NCBI RefSeq assembly: GCF_023856365.1
Contig: NC_064542.1
Span: 11,677,863-11,741,862 of the forward strand
Length of the DNA: 64,000 nt
Source of the DNA: Brienomyrus brachyistius
Taxonomy: Eukaryota; Chordata; Actinopteri; Osteoglossiformes; Mormyridae
Reading direction: 5' to 3'
The position numbers and the translations under genes are program-made. Shown here piece by piece: positions 36,593 through 48,447 of the stretch. Every line of letters starts with the position of its first letter. Within the stretch, counting starts at the first letter, position 1. Under the pieces are notes generated by a model. The model did not search any database, was not told the DNA's origin, and saw nothing but the letters and a program-made list of their open reading frames with translations.

Positions 36593-36720
36593 GGGAAGAA
36601 AAGGCATGAAAACGGCACGGGCATTCACAGAGACGAGCTTCTTCTTAGCTGTGGGCATTCACAGAGACGAGCTTCTTCTTAGCTGTGGGCATTCACAGAG
36701 ACGAGCTTCTTCTTAGCTGC
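36593..36720 (+). repeat. Short tandem repeat, 34-bp unit, 3 copies
   Basis: Three near-identical copies of GGGCATTCACAGAGACGAGC followed by TTCTTCTTAGCTGT lie head to tail, downstream of a GC-rich, purine/pyrimidine-biased stretch (36370-36590). No function is assigned. Confidence 0.85.
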
Positions 36721-37845
36721 GGGAAAAAGACCTTGCTCCACTCCCTCCTGCATGGCCGTCCCCACGCCCTAACGGAAAGGCCCGGACTCTGAGTATGGTC
36801 ACCAGCTGCTGTTATTCTATGTCCGAAAGCGTAAGAAACGCGGGAGGGTGAAAGTGGTTGGGATTTCAGACTCTCCACCTGTCGTCTCAGAAGACGGCTT
36901 CCTTGTCATCTGTGGAACATCTGAGGCGATGATGTCAACTCCAAGGTTAAGTCAGAACAAAGTGTGCCTAAGGCAGGTATACGAAGGCGGGACAGGGGCC
37001 ACCGTCGGAACACAGGCCGATCCAAAATGGCTTCCGTGTTGTGACCTTGCTGTGCATTCTGGTTATTGTGTATTTTGTATTTTTTACTAGCTAAAATTTC
37101 TTTAGGCCACTAAAATTCACCCCCCAATATCCTAATCTAATTTATAATGTTTCATACAAATGTCCTTTATTATAATGTTATCTTATATGACACATTTTCA
37201 TTCTTTGTATTTCATTTCCATCTACATTTTATATACTGTCACTTTTCGAGTGAGCTACACGGTTTCGCTTGTAGTTAAATGCGTATCAGCTTACACAATC
37301 TAGGTAACAGATTTTCACTTTAAAGACTGTCAAAAAAAATAAACAAAACGTGTGTAGAGTTCACAACTGTAGCGTTCTTCATTTAGAGATTTAGAAATCT
37401 AGAACTTGACTGACCAAAATAAGAAGTATTTTGTGCATATGAAGAGTAGGAAGTTGGCCTATTTCTGCGCTTGCCGAGAATAGTTATGTTTGTTTATTTA
37501 ACACTTCCTTGACTTGATGGATTATCTCCCCACTTGAACCTGTTTTCGGCTGATGCTGAGCTCGGAGGCGGACCTGCCCCCCCACATCCACACGGTCATA
37601 GAGTATGACAACGGAGGGACACCGATGGTAATGTTTTCATGTACGGGAAGGTCTCTCCTGGATGTTAGAACACCGTGAGCCAATGTCAATGCTCTGTCAT
37701 AAAATGCAGTCGGGCGACTCTTCATTTTATCATGCAGTCTTCTTGTTTTCTTCCTGGTGCCTCTGTAAGGCGTATATTCACAGTATTTAGAATCTGTGAA
37801 CCACAACCCTGACACTGTCGTGCCTGATCACAAACTAGAGTAACG

Positions 37846-37980
37846 ATGAAAGTTGGTTTCCTTAATGTCCACCAACACAGCACTGGCAGAGGATAACGTT
37901 GAAGCTTGCAGTTTAACCAAAGGTCGGCTTTAAAATTACAAAGTATTAGCACAGTAAGTGCCATCCACCAGGGGGCGCTT
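37846..37980 (+). repeat. Dispersed element with CTCF-like motif, copy B
   Basis: This is the inverted relative of the piece at 33448-33590. It ends with CCACCAGGGGGCGCT at 37965-37979, a full match to the CTCF core consensus CCASYAGRKGGCRSY. It lies about 2 kb downstream of the STARD10-like gene. Confidence 0.7.
37965..37979 (+). promoter_or_regulatory. Candidate CTCF binding site
   Basis: CCACCAGGGGGCGCT agrees with the core consensus CCASYAGRKGGCRSY at every position. Occupancy cannot be inferred from sequence alone. The related site at 33450-33464 points the opposite way with one mismatch. Confidence 0.5.
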
Positions 37981-38511
37981 AAACAACTGTGCTTAATATT
38001 ATCTGGTCAGAAAGATGAAAAAAAAAATCCATATGTACGGTTTTTTATAATTTTCTGCTTTTATATAAATAAACAGGAACCAGTCAGGGCAGTTGGCTGC
38101 CACTTATTAGACGTGGCCTTGTCTGAGCTGAAATGACACCTTCTGCAAAAGAGCAGTTTGTTTCCTGCTTGCAGCTAGCATTTTGCCAAGTTCCTTCTAA
38201 AGTTGCACCACGTGCATTAGTTTTTGCTACAGTCTTTACAGATTCTCTGCAGCTCATAGGCCAGTCAGTGTCATGCATCAAGCCCCAATTTAACCCAGTT
38301 ATCATTTTATTGCATAGTACCAAAGATTGCAGTTTCTCAGTAATTTCCATGAATTGCTCCATGTGGGCACAAATGAAGAAGTACTATGTACAAAACAAAT
38401 ATCATTAATCAGACTGAGGTTTTTCAAGTGCATTTAGAAAAGAGGTAGTGGAAATACGTGACATTGCAAGGTGGCTGACAGGAACAGGGTTAGAGTGGTG
38501 CATTTGATAGG

Positions 38512-38672
38512 GCAGTGTTTCCCAACCCAGTGCACGTTTTTGCTTCCTCTCAGCTCTCAGTGCAACTGGTCCAGGTATTCGGTGTTCCTGATTGGCTGGG
38601 AGCTGGGGGGGGAGCAAAAACTTGGACCGTCCGGGATTCCCCGAGGATTGGGTTGGGAAACACTGTGTTAGG
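38512..38672. mobile_element. Foldback MITE-like element (GTGTTTCCCAACCC ends)
   Basis: CAGTGTTTCCCAACCCAGTG at the left is inverted as GGGTTGGGAAACACTG at the right, with complementary GTTTTTGCT / AGCAAAAAC inner segments. Diverged family members lie at 41045-41208 and 62730-62818. Confidence 0.7.
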
Positions 38673-38689
38673 GCACCATGGCTGTAATC

Positions 38690-38830
38690 AGAAGGTCCCC
38701 GGGGTGAAGTCCCAGGGTCAGCAGAGTGATGTCACTGTTGGGCCTTTTAGCAAAACCCTTATGCCCAAATGCTCCACAGAAAAATGTTGCTTTGGGTTAA
38801 AGCATCCGCTAAACAGATAATGTAATAAAC
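38690..38830 (+). mobile_element. SINE-like fragment
   Basis: It shares GGGTCAGCAGAGTGATGTCA with the element at 21575-21840 and ends with an AAGCATCCGCTAAACAGATA segment, a tail motif I recall from several fish SINEs. Confidence 0.5.
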
Positions 38831-39214
38831 AGGGACGGACCTTGGGGTGGGGGGGGGTTAATGACCCTGGGCCCCTGCTGATCAAATGCCCGCTCCGAAC
38901 CATTCATATAACAATTTTGGTTAAAATATAATGTATTATAATATAATATATTTTAACTTTGGCCATTTGTTCGTCTGTTCATGATACCACCCTCCCCGCA
39001 TTTGGTGAATTTTATCAACGGAACTCCTGCCCCCACCCTGTTCAGTAGGTTTAACGCTGGCGCGATGCGCTTTGATTAGCAGGTTATTAACCAACATATT
39101 TAATTTACTCTTGTTTGTCTTTCAAAAATAGCTTGAATGGTCACCTTAGGGAGCCCACTACTCATGTTAGCCTGGGACCCCCAGAGAAGTTAGTCTGCCC
39201 CTGTTAATAAGTAC

Positions 39215-39460
39215 TGCTCACCCAGGATGCACAGTGGGTACCATCACTGCCTCACACCTCTAAGACTGTGGTTCAAGTCTCTGCCTCCGTTTCATGTATG
39301 TGGAAATTGCCCATAGATGCGTATGATGTGCATATGCCCTGTGATGGGCTGGTGCTCCCTCCTGGGTTGTTCCCTGAAGCCTCTGGGATTGGTTCTGGAC
39401 TCCCAAGACCCTACATTGGAGAAGCAGGTATAAAAATGGATGGATGGATGGATACTGCTC
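39215..39460 (+). mobile_element. SINE-like element with (TGGA)n tail
   Basis: The degenerate head (CTGCCTCACACCTCTAAGAC, GTTCAAGTCTCTGCC) and the body (GTGATGGGCTGGTGCTCCCT) match the SINE at 30347-30685, with the tail ATGGATGGATGGATGG. A further truncated head follows at about 39508-39620. Confidence 0.65.
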
Positions 39461-39631
39461 ACTGAAGTATATGGAGTAATAAATTTGTTGCATTTCTATT
39501 TCTGCATAGGCATGGTTTAGTGGCTAATTCTGTTGCCTCATACCTCCAAGATTGTGTTTGGATCCCACCTCCATCTATGTTTGTGTGGAGTTCTAATGTT
39601 CCCACGGTTCTGTGGATTTCATGCTCATGGA

Positions 39632-39840
39632 AGTCTTACTTACAGAAAAATGTTCTGAGCGCTGAAGGAACAATGACTGGTTCTGAGAGATAACTAATCA
39701 GATTGTAGAGGAGGTGGGACCAACCAATTGGATGCGTTAGCCACGCCTTCTCCAGTTGCTTTGACCCAATCTGATTGGTTATCTTTCTGAACCAACCATT
39801 GTTCCTTCTGCCCTCAGAACATTCTTGTGTAAGTAAAACT
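39632..39840. mobile_element. Foldback MITE, 209 bp
   Basis: The left arm (CTTACTTACAGAAAAATGTT, then CTGAGCGCTGAAGGAACAAT) is inverted at the right (ATTGTTCCTTCTGCCCTCAG, then AACATTCTTGTGTAAGTAAA). The arms are about 70 bases each. It directly abuts the next element at 39843. Confidence 0.8.
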
Positions 39841-39842
39841 CC

Positions 39843-40013
39843 AGGGGGGTGGTTCCACAAAGCAGGATTTCTCATTTGGCTGGGTTCACTTAATCTAGAA
39901 GTCATGATCATCCAATCAGAGTTTAGCTAAGGAGCATTCCCATTGGACAATCACAACTTCTAGCTTAAGTTAACCCTGCTAACTGAGAATTCTTGCTTTG
40001 CTGAACACCCCCC
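39843..40013. mobile_element. Foldback MITE, family shared with 46873-47042
   Basis: GGTTCCACAAAGCAGGATTT near the left end is inverted near the right end as AATTCTTGCTTTGCTGAACA. The same arms and central TTGGACAATCACAACTTCTA-like segment recur at 46873-47042. Confidence 0.75.
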
Positions 40014-41044
40014 AGATTCTGGACTTACTGCCTGGTGGTAAACATGCAATTAGGTGGAGTGGTGGCTATAAATAGCCTGTAGTATGTCAGCGTGTGTGCT
40101 ATGTGAAGGACAGGAACCCTACTCAGGGTGCTCCCCTGCCATGTGCCCTGTGCATCCTGACATAGGCTGCAGACTTACTGCAACCATATACTAGATAAGC
40201 AATTCATATACTTGTATTATTATTATAATAAAAAGAATTTGTCAAGCCACTGTGGACAGATCTAGTACCCCCACGAGTTTCACCGTGAAAATGATTTGAT
40301 GCTACGTTACCTTCACAATTGCTTGTTCGGCCATATCATGTCATTTGTGATCCCATGAAATTTACCTGAGGTCGCTACACAGTAGTTACAAAACTAGGAC
40401 AAGCATCCCTCAACAGAACCGTTTGCAAGGCTTATATTCTCTTTCCGTCCTCAGAACGACTGCCAACGTTTCTGATCTTGGTCTGCCACCACGCAGATTA
40501 TTCAGTTATCATAATGTTAGATTTGCACATGTGATAACTAATGCTTTGATCTATAAAGTACAGCCTGGATCCATTTTGTTTCAGTATGCATCTGGTTTAA
40601 TCTGGTACCTATACAGACACCATAGTCAATTGGTCTCTGTATGTCTACATATACACTGAACACACACATACACACAGCGGATGGACAAAAAAACCAGAAA
40701 TATCTCATGACTTTGAAGTGAATAAATCACAATTATGCATGCAGCTGCAAAGATGAGTCACTGGGACGAATGCCAATATGCGGTACATTGCTTCTGTACC
40801 AGATGTATGAAGATAAGCACTTTGATGCATGAGTTTTCAAAGCAACATGAGGCAACAGACAGTTGCAATGATGCCAAGTAGTTGACGGCCAAATTGCAGG
40901 TGAATTAGAAAAATTTAAACCCAGCAGTGCTTTCCTCAACACCAAGATGAAGTCAAAGACCTTCAGATCTGTAAATCATCAAACCTTTGTGAGAAGGTCC
41001 TGGAGTGCAGAGTGCAAACTAGACTTCCACCTCCTCCATGCCGT

Positions 41045-41208
41045 AAAGTAGTGTTTCCCAATCCAGTCCTCGAGGAACTCCCAGATAGTCCACATTTTCA
41101 TTCCTTCCCAGCTTCCTACCAGGGACTCTGGCAGGGAGCTGGGAGGGAGCAAAAACATGAACCTTCTGGGGGTTCCCGAGGGCCGGGTTAAGAAACCCTG
41201 CCTTAAAG
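41045..41208. mobile_element. Foldback MITE-like element, diverged copy
   Basis: GTGTTTCCCAATCCAGTCCT is inverted as GGGCCGGGTTAAGAAACCCT, with CATTTTCATTCC / GAGCAAAAACATG inner segments. It belongs to the family at 38512-38672. Confidence 0.6.
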
Positions 41209-43499
41209 AACGGGAGGCTTTACTTCTTGAAGAATGGTCTTATATCGAGACATTTACGACAGTAAACCTGTAGCTGTTCTGATGGTAAAGCATGGCCCTA
41301 ATCCTTAATAGATCCTTGATATACAAATATTATTAGATTTTGCTGTTATTTTGACTACCCTTTGTCTATATACACTCAAGCAATGAAATCTGTGCCTTCT
41401 ACATTCAGAGTCCGAGGTAAATAAAAAATTTCAGCAGGGAACCTTTCAAAAGCAACTTCGATTAACTGGTTATCTACTTTACATTCAGCATGTGACACTG
41501 GAGCTTGGTTTTACTTGGACAGCGCCTAACGTATTTAGTAAATCTACATGCATTATTTTCAATGACCAAAAAAAAACCTTTGAAGAGGCAGCCTTGGAAT
41601 GGGAGGCTCAGCGGACATTGGCGCTTCAGAAGCTTAAGTGACACTCGCGCTGTCCACCACTCTGAGTGCACGTTCACCCTCTGAGCCACACCTCAGAATC
41701 TGTATTGTCTCAGACACTTCCTGTTTCCCATCTGGCTTTCTTCCTGTCTACATCAGAGTCAGATTGTTTTTGAGGAAGGAAAGGAGACTCCTCGGGCTGG
41801 AGGTTGTTCGATTTCTCACAATGAGGGCCCGGAGGTCTCCCTCGCATGGATTTTCCATTTCTGCTCTTCTATTCACACTGTAACTTATGCCTGAGAACTC
41901 TTCCCCACAGGCACTCACACTGTCCTGCTATGTGGGAATTCATACGAACTGATCAGAGAACAGATTGTACGTCTGCCTCACTTAATTCAATAATGAATCC
42001 TAAGTTGTCCAGTAGGGACCGTCTCACATAGCTGAAATCTCACATTTGACTCCCCCACCCCACCTTGACCATTGTAATTAAGAACACAGCTGTTCTTCCC
42101 CTTTCTGTATGTCTATTAGACGGGCTTGTGGAGGTCAACCAACCTTCTCTTTTTTTTCTCTAGTCTTCAGCATTACCCTTCCTGTCTCTGTGTGTGCAGA
42201 GTCTGAAACGGGTTTGTGAAATCAACAGAAGAGTGATTCAGAAAGAAACTGTGAAAATTCTGGTTCACGCAAACCTGGGTGTTGGCAGATATGAGCAACA
42301 CATGATCAGGGACTCACTCAGCATAATCGGAATAAAATGATTATATGTATAATATTAATCATGTTATCAACCGGATAAGAATCACCGTCAATCCATCTTC
42401 TAACCGGTCAAGGTCTTGGGGGGAAAAAATAATTATTAGCATCATTATTGCATCAAAATAAGATCAAATGTAATACATGCTAAAAATCTGAAAAGTCAAA
42501 CATCATGAAAATGTGTACAAAATACTAGGAAAATTAATTCCCAGTTTCGTTTAAAACTCAGCAAAATGAGTGAAAACATCACAGCAAGAAAGGCATGCAT
42601 CTGAAGGCTAACTGATATGCATTTAAACTAGTAGGGGTTATATTAGGACAAAGTGATGTTTGTATCTCTGACAACCGTGTACACGCACTCATTGACACAG
42701 CCAGATGCTGATAAGTAGCAGGGGTTGCAAACTCTCACGCATCTCATACTCAAACTTTTAGACTGTCACGCTCAAGAAATCTTACGGCAAATCTATATTA
42801 TTCCATTATAAACCTAAAATTAGCTACATCAAAAGGTATTGGGGCAGTTTGCAAACCCTAGAGATTATTTACAAGGTAATAAAACTGTCACATATGTAAA
42901 TGCGTGTGCAGACTTGTCTCGAATTGAAAATCCTCACGCCAGCCTGCTAACTAAAGTCGGCCACCCTGCTGTAGTTTGTAGGTGAGTGTCAAACACCATC
43001 ATAGCACCCTGGAATAGAATCAGCTTTTCACAAAGTGTGGGACCACACCGCCCGGCACCTCAAATCACAACGTCATCAAAAGGGGACCCGTGAGGAATGA
43101 GCACCTTCGTAATTCTCCCGCAACTCCTGTAGTTCAGGTCTAAGATGAAGTTGATGTTGAGTCCCTGTCCCCTTTCATCACCCTCCCCGAGCTTATTTCA
43201 CAGCACCAGTAAAATGATAAAATCTTAGACGCTCACTTCGCAGCGGCGCCCGTTCACTTTAGTTACTTGTCACTTAAAGAGCGCAAAGGCAGGGGAGCGG
43301 CTTAAAAAAAGTCGGCGAAGCCTTTCCTGCTCCCAGGCGCCCCGCCCTTTAAGCGCTCTGTTGATACCTAGTCGCCGTTTCCCTGATAAGACTCAGTTTA
43401 GCAATCTTCTCCTCGTCGTGGTTCGGCCGCTAGTCCTGCACTTTTAAGAATCCACATATTTTTCGTTTTAATCTTATCCGCTGTTTTAGTTGGCAGGAA

Positions 43500-43578
43500 A
43501 TGCGGGTGTAACGGATTCATTTTGCATTTATTTTTTTAATGGAGATTTGCCGCAACAAGAGCCAGTGAATGAAGGGAG
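43500..43578 (+). other. Candidate 5' non-coding first exon of arap3
   Basis: A GC-richer block with GC boxes (CCCCGCCC near 43340) precedes a segment that ends GGGAG followed by GTAAGG, a good donor. It contains a 9-residue open frame ending TGA before the donor. It is the most plausible promoter-proximal exon for arap3, whose first coding exon begins with a splice acceptor. The start is a guess. Confidence 0.3.
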
Positions 43579-46500
43579 GTAAGGTTTCGTGTTTTTTTAT
43601 GCTTTAAGTTAAAAGCCACCCACCTGCATCTATCTTGTAGCAAAATGACTTCGAAATAGTCGTCTGGGAAAGTTATTTAAGAAAGAAAAGTTTGCAAGTG
43701 CGCTGACTGAATAGGATCGCGTGAGTTTGCAGTTCAGTCTATCAGCCAAATGTCATCCGATTCGCCTTTTGATCTGAGTTAATCAATTAATGAAGGTAGT
43801 TATATCTTAAGTTCAACAAAGTGACGGCTGTTGTTTTTTTAAACAAAAAACTTCCTATTTCGAGAAAGGAATGATAATGATGTGGTTCGGTTAACCGTGG
43901 GATTTTTTTTATAGGCAATCGCGTGGTACTGTTTCCCCGGGCTCCGGGACGCAGTTTTCTTCATCTGTTATCGTTAAACTTTCTCTTTTGGGTTGTGGGT
44001 CACGGATGTTATAGTGCGGCCGAGCTCGGTGCATCCGCTTCCCATGCTGGGAGTATAACAGGAGCCTCCGGCGGCTCCCACGCGATCTGGCCGCAGCTCC
44101 CGCCGGTCCCCTCCTCCTGATCTTTGTCGCTTTTGATATCGGCCAGATTTTCTTACCACGGATGAGCCTGATTCCCGTGCAACTCCAAAATCCACTTTTC
44201 CCAATTACGCCCTAGGCACATGCTTCATCAGGCTGTCAGTGCACGGACAATCGTGGCCAGGCTCGTCTTTATCTGTGGCAAAAATAAATAAATATGTATG
44301 CTACGTTTTTTTAAATACCATGGCCTTAGTTAAATTCATTTTGATCACCTGTCAGAATTTGTGACGGCTTTGACTCCTGTCCAAAAACCGCTTGCTTTGC
44401 AATGTTTCGCCGCATTTTCGACAATTTTAGACGCTGTTGCGCGGGTGGACTATTTTCCATCTGTTTGTTTGTTTGTTTGTTTTGTTTTATCAGATCTTTC
44501 TATTCTGTAAACTATAATTAAACAAAAAATTTAGTTTAGCCCTGGCTGTAAGTACTAATCTTCAGAGACCATCGGCTCAGTACTGTATTTTGAGGGTCAT
44601 TGAATTCTAGGGATAGATTCCGATCTTCGCAAATAAAACTATGTAGGACTAATCTGAGATTAGTAAGATCACTGAATATGATTTAAAGTTCCTTGGAGAA
44701 TTCTTGGTTAATCTTCAAAGTTTTCATAGTAAGTGCATATTGAGCAGACTTGCTGCGTTTTTTTGCTGTTAAACTAAGCAGATCAGCAGGAAATCGAGAA
44801 GTAGCAAAAAGTCATCAATATTTAACTTTGTGGCACTTTCATATGACCCTTTCATTGCTATCAGAAGGCCACCTAACCTTAACATGCTTTTCAATGCGGC
44901 AACCTCTTCAGCCGGAAGTTGTGATCAGGTGTCAGATATCAAAAGGAGAGCTGTTAAAGACTGAAAAACTTTAAATGTGGAGGCTGCGAATTAACCTTGA
45001 CTCAGAACTATACAAATGTCTCTACGTTCTGATGACACTGCTATGTGTAGAAGTGTTTGTCAAAAGTCTGCTTATAGTTTAACAAAACATCTCCGTTATC
45101 TTGCGCTGAAGAGGTGTTTGTTAGCTTTTGGTAGGTGGTTAGAAACGTCTTCACACTGTGCTAAAGAAGTTTTCCATTGTGAGAAGATAAGCCGAGTTAG
45201 AGAAGTTAGGTGTTGAATTTGCTTAGTTTGCTAACGTGCTGTGGCACTCTTAGTCCATACAAATGTGATTCTGCTGATTCGATGGAACATGATAGTGTTG
45301 ACATCAGAAGGTCCAGCCGCTTTAAGTCTGCAGTATTTTGCATTGGTATTGTATTATTACATATTCAGATGCAAGGACGAAGCAGGCCAGTTGTCACTTA
45401 TATTTAATAGCCTGCCCCAGTTGCCGTTCCATCTGCTTGCTTCTGGTGCTGTTGGGTTGGTTACAAGACACATGCAAGCTTTTAATACCTGGGTTTGGCT
45501 GCATTGGCAGACCAAGGCAGACAGACAATCGCTGTCATGACGAAAGTGTGGATAAAAGTTGAACTTTAGCAGGTATCTTTTGGGGGGAACGTGCGAAACA
45601 GGTGACTCGCATGCAATAGGAAGTGGATAGTGTGGTTTAAACCGGGGGTGGGGAGTCTGTTCCATGGAGGGCTGATGTGGGCGCAGGTCTCTCAGTCAGC
45701 TAATTATAAAGCAGTGGTTCTCGGCTCCAGTCCTGGGGACCCACTGTTATTGGCAGATTGGGGGTCCATCCCAAACAGCCACACCCACAGCGGCCCTCCG
45801 TGGATCAGGTTCCTCGCCTCTGAATTTGGTGATTGAAAACCTGAGGTCTAACCTGATTCAACTGGTTAACCGATAAAACTCCCGAAAGCAGCTCACCGAT
45901 TTTACTAGATTGTTCTTCTCTATTTATAGAATTCCGTTTGGATGACTGGTAATTTCGGTATGATGCTCGCACACACATGGTTATGGGATAGAGGCAGCTT
46001 TCACACACTCCTTCCCTAACACGCACGCTCATTGGCCGACCTGTTACACGAGTGATTTTCCTGTCGGTCCAATAGACATTTCAGTTGCAGTTTTTGAATC
46101 TGAACACTGAGCGTAGGTATCGATGAAGGTTTCAGATTGAGCCGCAGGGTGGAGGTGGTGGTGAGTGGGGGGGGGGGGGGGGGGGGGCGATGACTTGTGA
46201 CCCGGGGGTGTTCCTGTGTGATAAGGCTCTGGAAATGGTGCATGCGCTGTGGGGACATGGGGCAGCTGAGGCTGTTCTTCTCAATTAAGGAGAAAACGGG
46301 GGGTGGGGGGGCTGGGTGACCATCTGAATGAAACAGAGCACCTCAGTCTGATGTGCCGAAAATGTGACCAAGGGAAGAGGCTGGCTTCTCTGCAAACAAG
46401 CATGCCCAGTCACCGGCAGAGTATGGAACAAAATCGCATTGTGTTCCACAATAGTGGCCCACTGTTATATTTATATACAGCATACCCCCCCCCCCCGTAC

Positions 46501-46872
46501 CCCAAAGACCCTTGATTCCCCCCGAACGCTTTTCTCTTGAAAGCTTCCACACATTTCTTTAAAGCTGGGACAGTTTCGTTAGTTCGGCTCCGATTATTTT
46601 TAACGAAGAATCTCACCGAGCCGATGGCTGAAATTTAACCTACTGTACCATGCCGCTTCTGTTTGTGCAGGGTTGCATCATGGTCATCAGAGTTCATATT
46701 TCTCTGATGCGTACATGCATGTAGATGAGCTGGCAGTGAAGATCTCCTGAATCTCTCCCTGACAAACACGGGCTACAGAATATCACGAAAACAAAATAAC
46801 AGTAGCTTGATGCCGTGTTTTATGTTTTGTTTTAGGGGAAGAGAACAGTATCGCGGCATCTCTGCAGTGTCT

Positions 46873-47042
46873 CCAGGGCGGTGTTCCACAAAGCAGGATT
46901 TCTCGGTTAGCTGGATTTAATTTAGCTAGAGGTCTTGATCATCCAATAGAAATCCTCCTTACCTGAATTCTTATTGGACAAACATGAGTTCTAGTTAAAC
47001 CTAACTAACCAAGAAATCCTGCTTTGTGGAACACCTCCCTGG
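46873..47042. mobile_element. Foldback MITE, 170 bp
   Basis: The left end CCAGGGCGGTGTTCCACAAA is inverted at the right end (TTTGTGGAACACCTCCCTGG). The arms extend inward through AAGCAGGATTTCT / AGAAATCCTGCTT. This is the best preserved copy of the family shared with 39843-40013. Confidence 0.85.
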
Positions 47043-48363
47043 TTTATAGTGCAAGTTTCTTTTCAGCGCTAGGTCATGTGTGTGCCACTCTCAAGATTCA
47101 CGTTGTCTGTGTCAGTATGGGATTTCCTGTCATCTCCTGTTGCCATATGTCAAGCTTGCCTTCTATTTTGTATTGTTGAAACATGCTGGAGTTTAAGGGC
47201 TTGTTTTTTTCTATGGAAAAACTGCTGTGTTGCAATCTAAGGTGTTTTGTATCAGTGGTTTTTATTACTGAATCATAAGTTTAAATTTACTTAATTGCTT
47301 AATCTTATACTGATGTACAGCTTTGACAGCCGGTTCCATTTACATGATTGTCTAATATTTTGTGCATTGTGTTAATGGCCTTTGTTGTGTTAAATGTCTT
47401 TCTTTGTTTTGTGTAGTATTGCGGTCGAAGTTGTGTTACAGGCTTGTAAGAGTTGGTGGTGATTCACGGCTCTTTGGAGTGGGATAGGGGCTTGTTTGTT
47501 GGCCTGTAGTTAACGTCATTGTTGTTCACCTAGCCTATGCTGAAAATGACCACCCTCAGGGCAACTTGCTTGCACATGTCTCCCCAGCACAGAGAACTGG
47601 CATGGGCAGCTGTGCGCTGGAGTTTTGTTTGCCCCCCACCCCCAGCGAATCGGCTGTTCTAGTTCTTGTCTGTTTGAGAGCTTCTCCCGGGGTCATCAAA
47701 AATTGTTTGTTTTGAATTTACAATTTCACGATTAGAATTGCAAAATTACGTGGCGTCATCCAGCTAAAGAGCATTAAGCCCACTGGTTGTCTCACTTATG
47801 TATGCATATAAAAATTAATTATGTGTACATTTCTATTCTTGTTTATGCAAAAAAATTTTGTTTGTATTTCTGTCCTGATTGTGTTTTATTGTGCACTTCT
47901 AGCCATCACTTGCACCAAAATAAATTCCTCGCACTTTTCATACGTGGTGAATAAAAAGATTCCAGAGCTCCGGGACCATTCAGATCTCTCCATCAGTTGT
48001 GTGTGTGTGGTACCTCTGCCCCTCAATCAGCGGAACTGTCTCCTGGCATGATATCAGAGCTCCATTGCAGATTTAAAAATACCTCCCACTGGTCCTTGCT
48101 GTCTGCTATTAACGACCAGCGTTTACGGCGACTTCGTGCCTCTGGCAGTGTCTGCAGCCATTGAAACAAATGCGCTGTTGTTTTTGTTCCTGTTTAATGA
48201 CTGTTTGCTGGGGGGAAATGGAGTGATACTGAGGCTGTGTACGTTGCTGTGTGTAAGAGTACTTGCTGAAATAGTTTGGAAATAAACTAAATAAAGTGTA
48301 ATAGGAGCAGTGCTCGGAAGATTTTGACAGTAATCAACTTGTTCTGGATTCGGAAGTTAATTA

Positions 48364-48385
48364 AAATTAGTTTTTAAGTGTTAGG

Positions 48386-48426
<41 letters not shown>

Positions 48427-48447
48427 CTAACACTTAAAAACTAATTT
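48364..48447. repeat. (AT)n microsatellite flanked by perfect 24-bp inverted repeats
   Basis: The 24 bases at 48364-48387 (AGTTTTTAAGTGTTAGGAC core) are the exact inverse of 48424-48447. A TA dinucleotide run of about 36 bases lies between them. A further ATATATATGAGTCCTAA piece follows. Confidence 0.9.
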
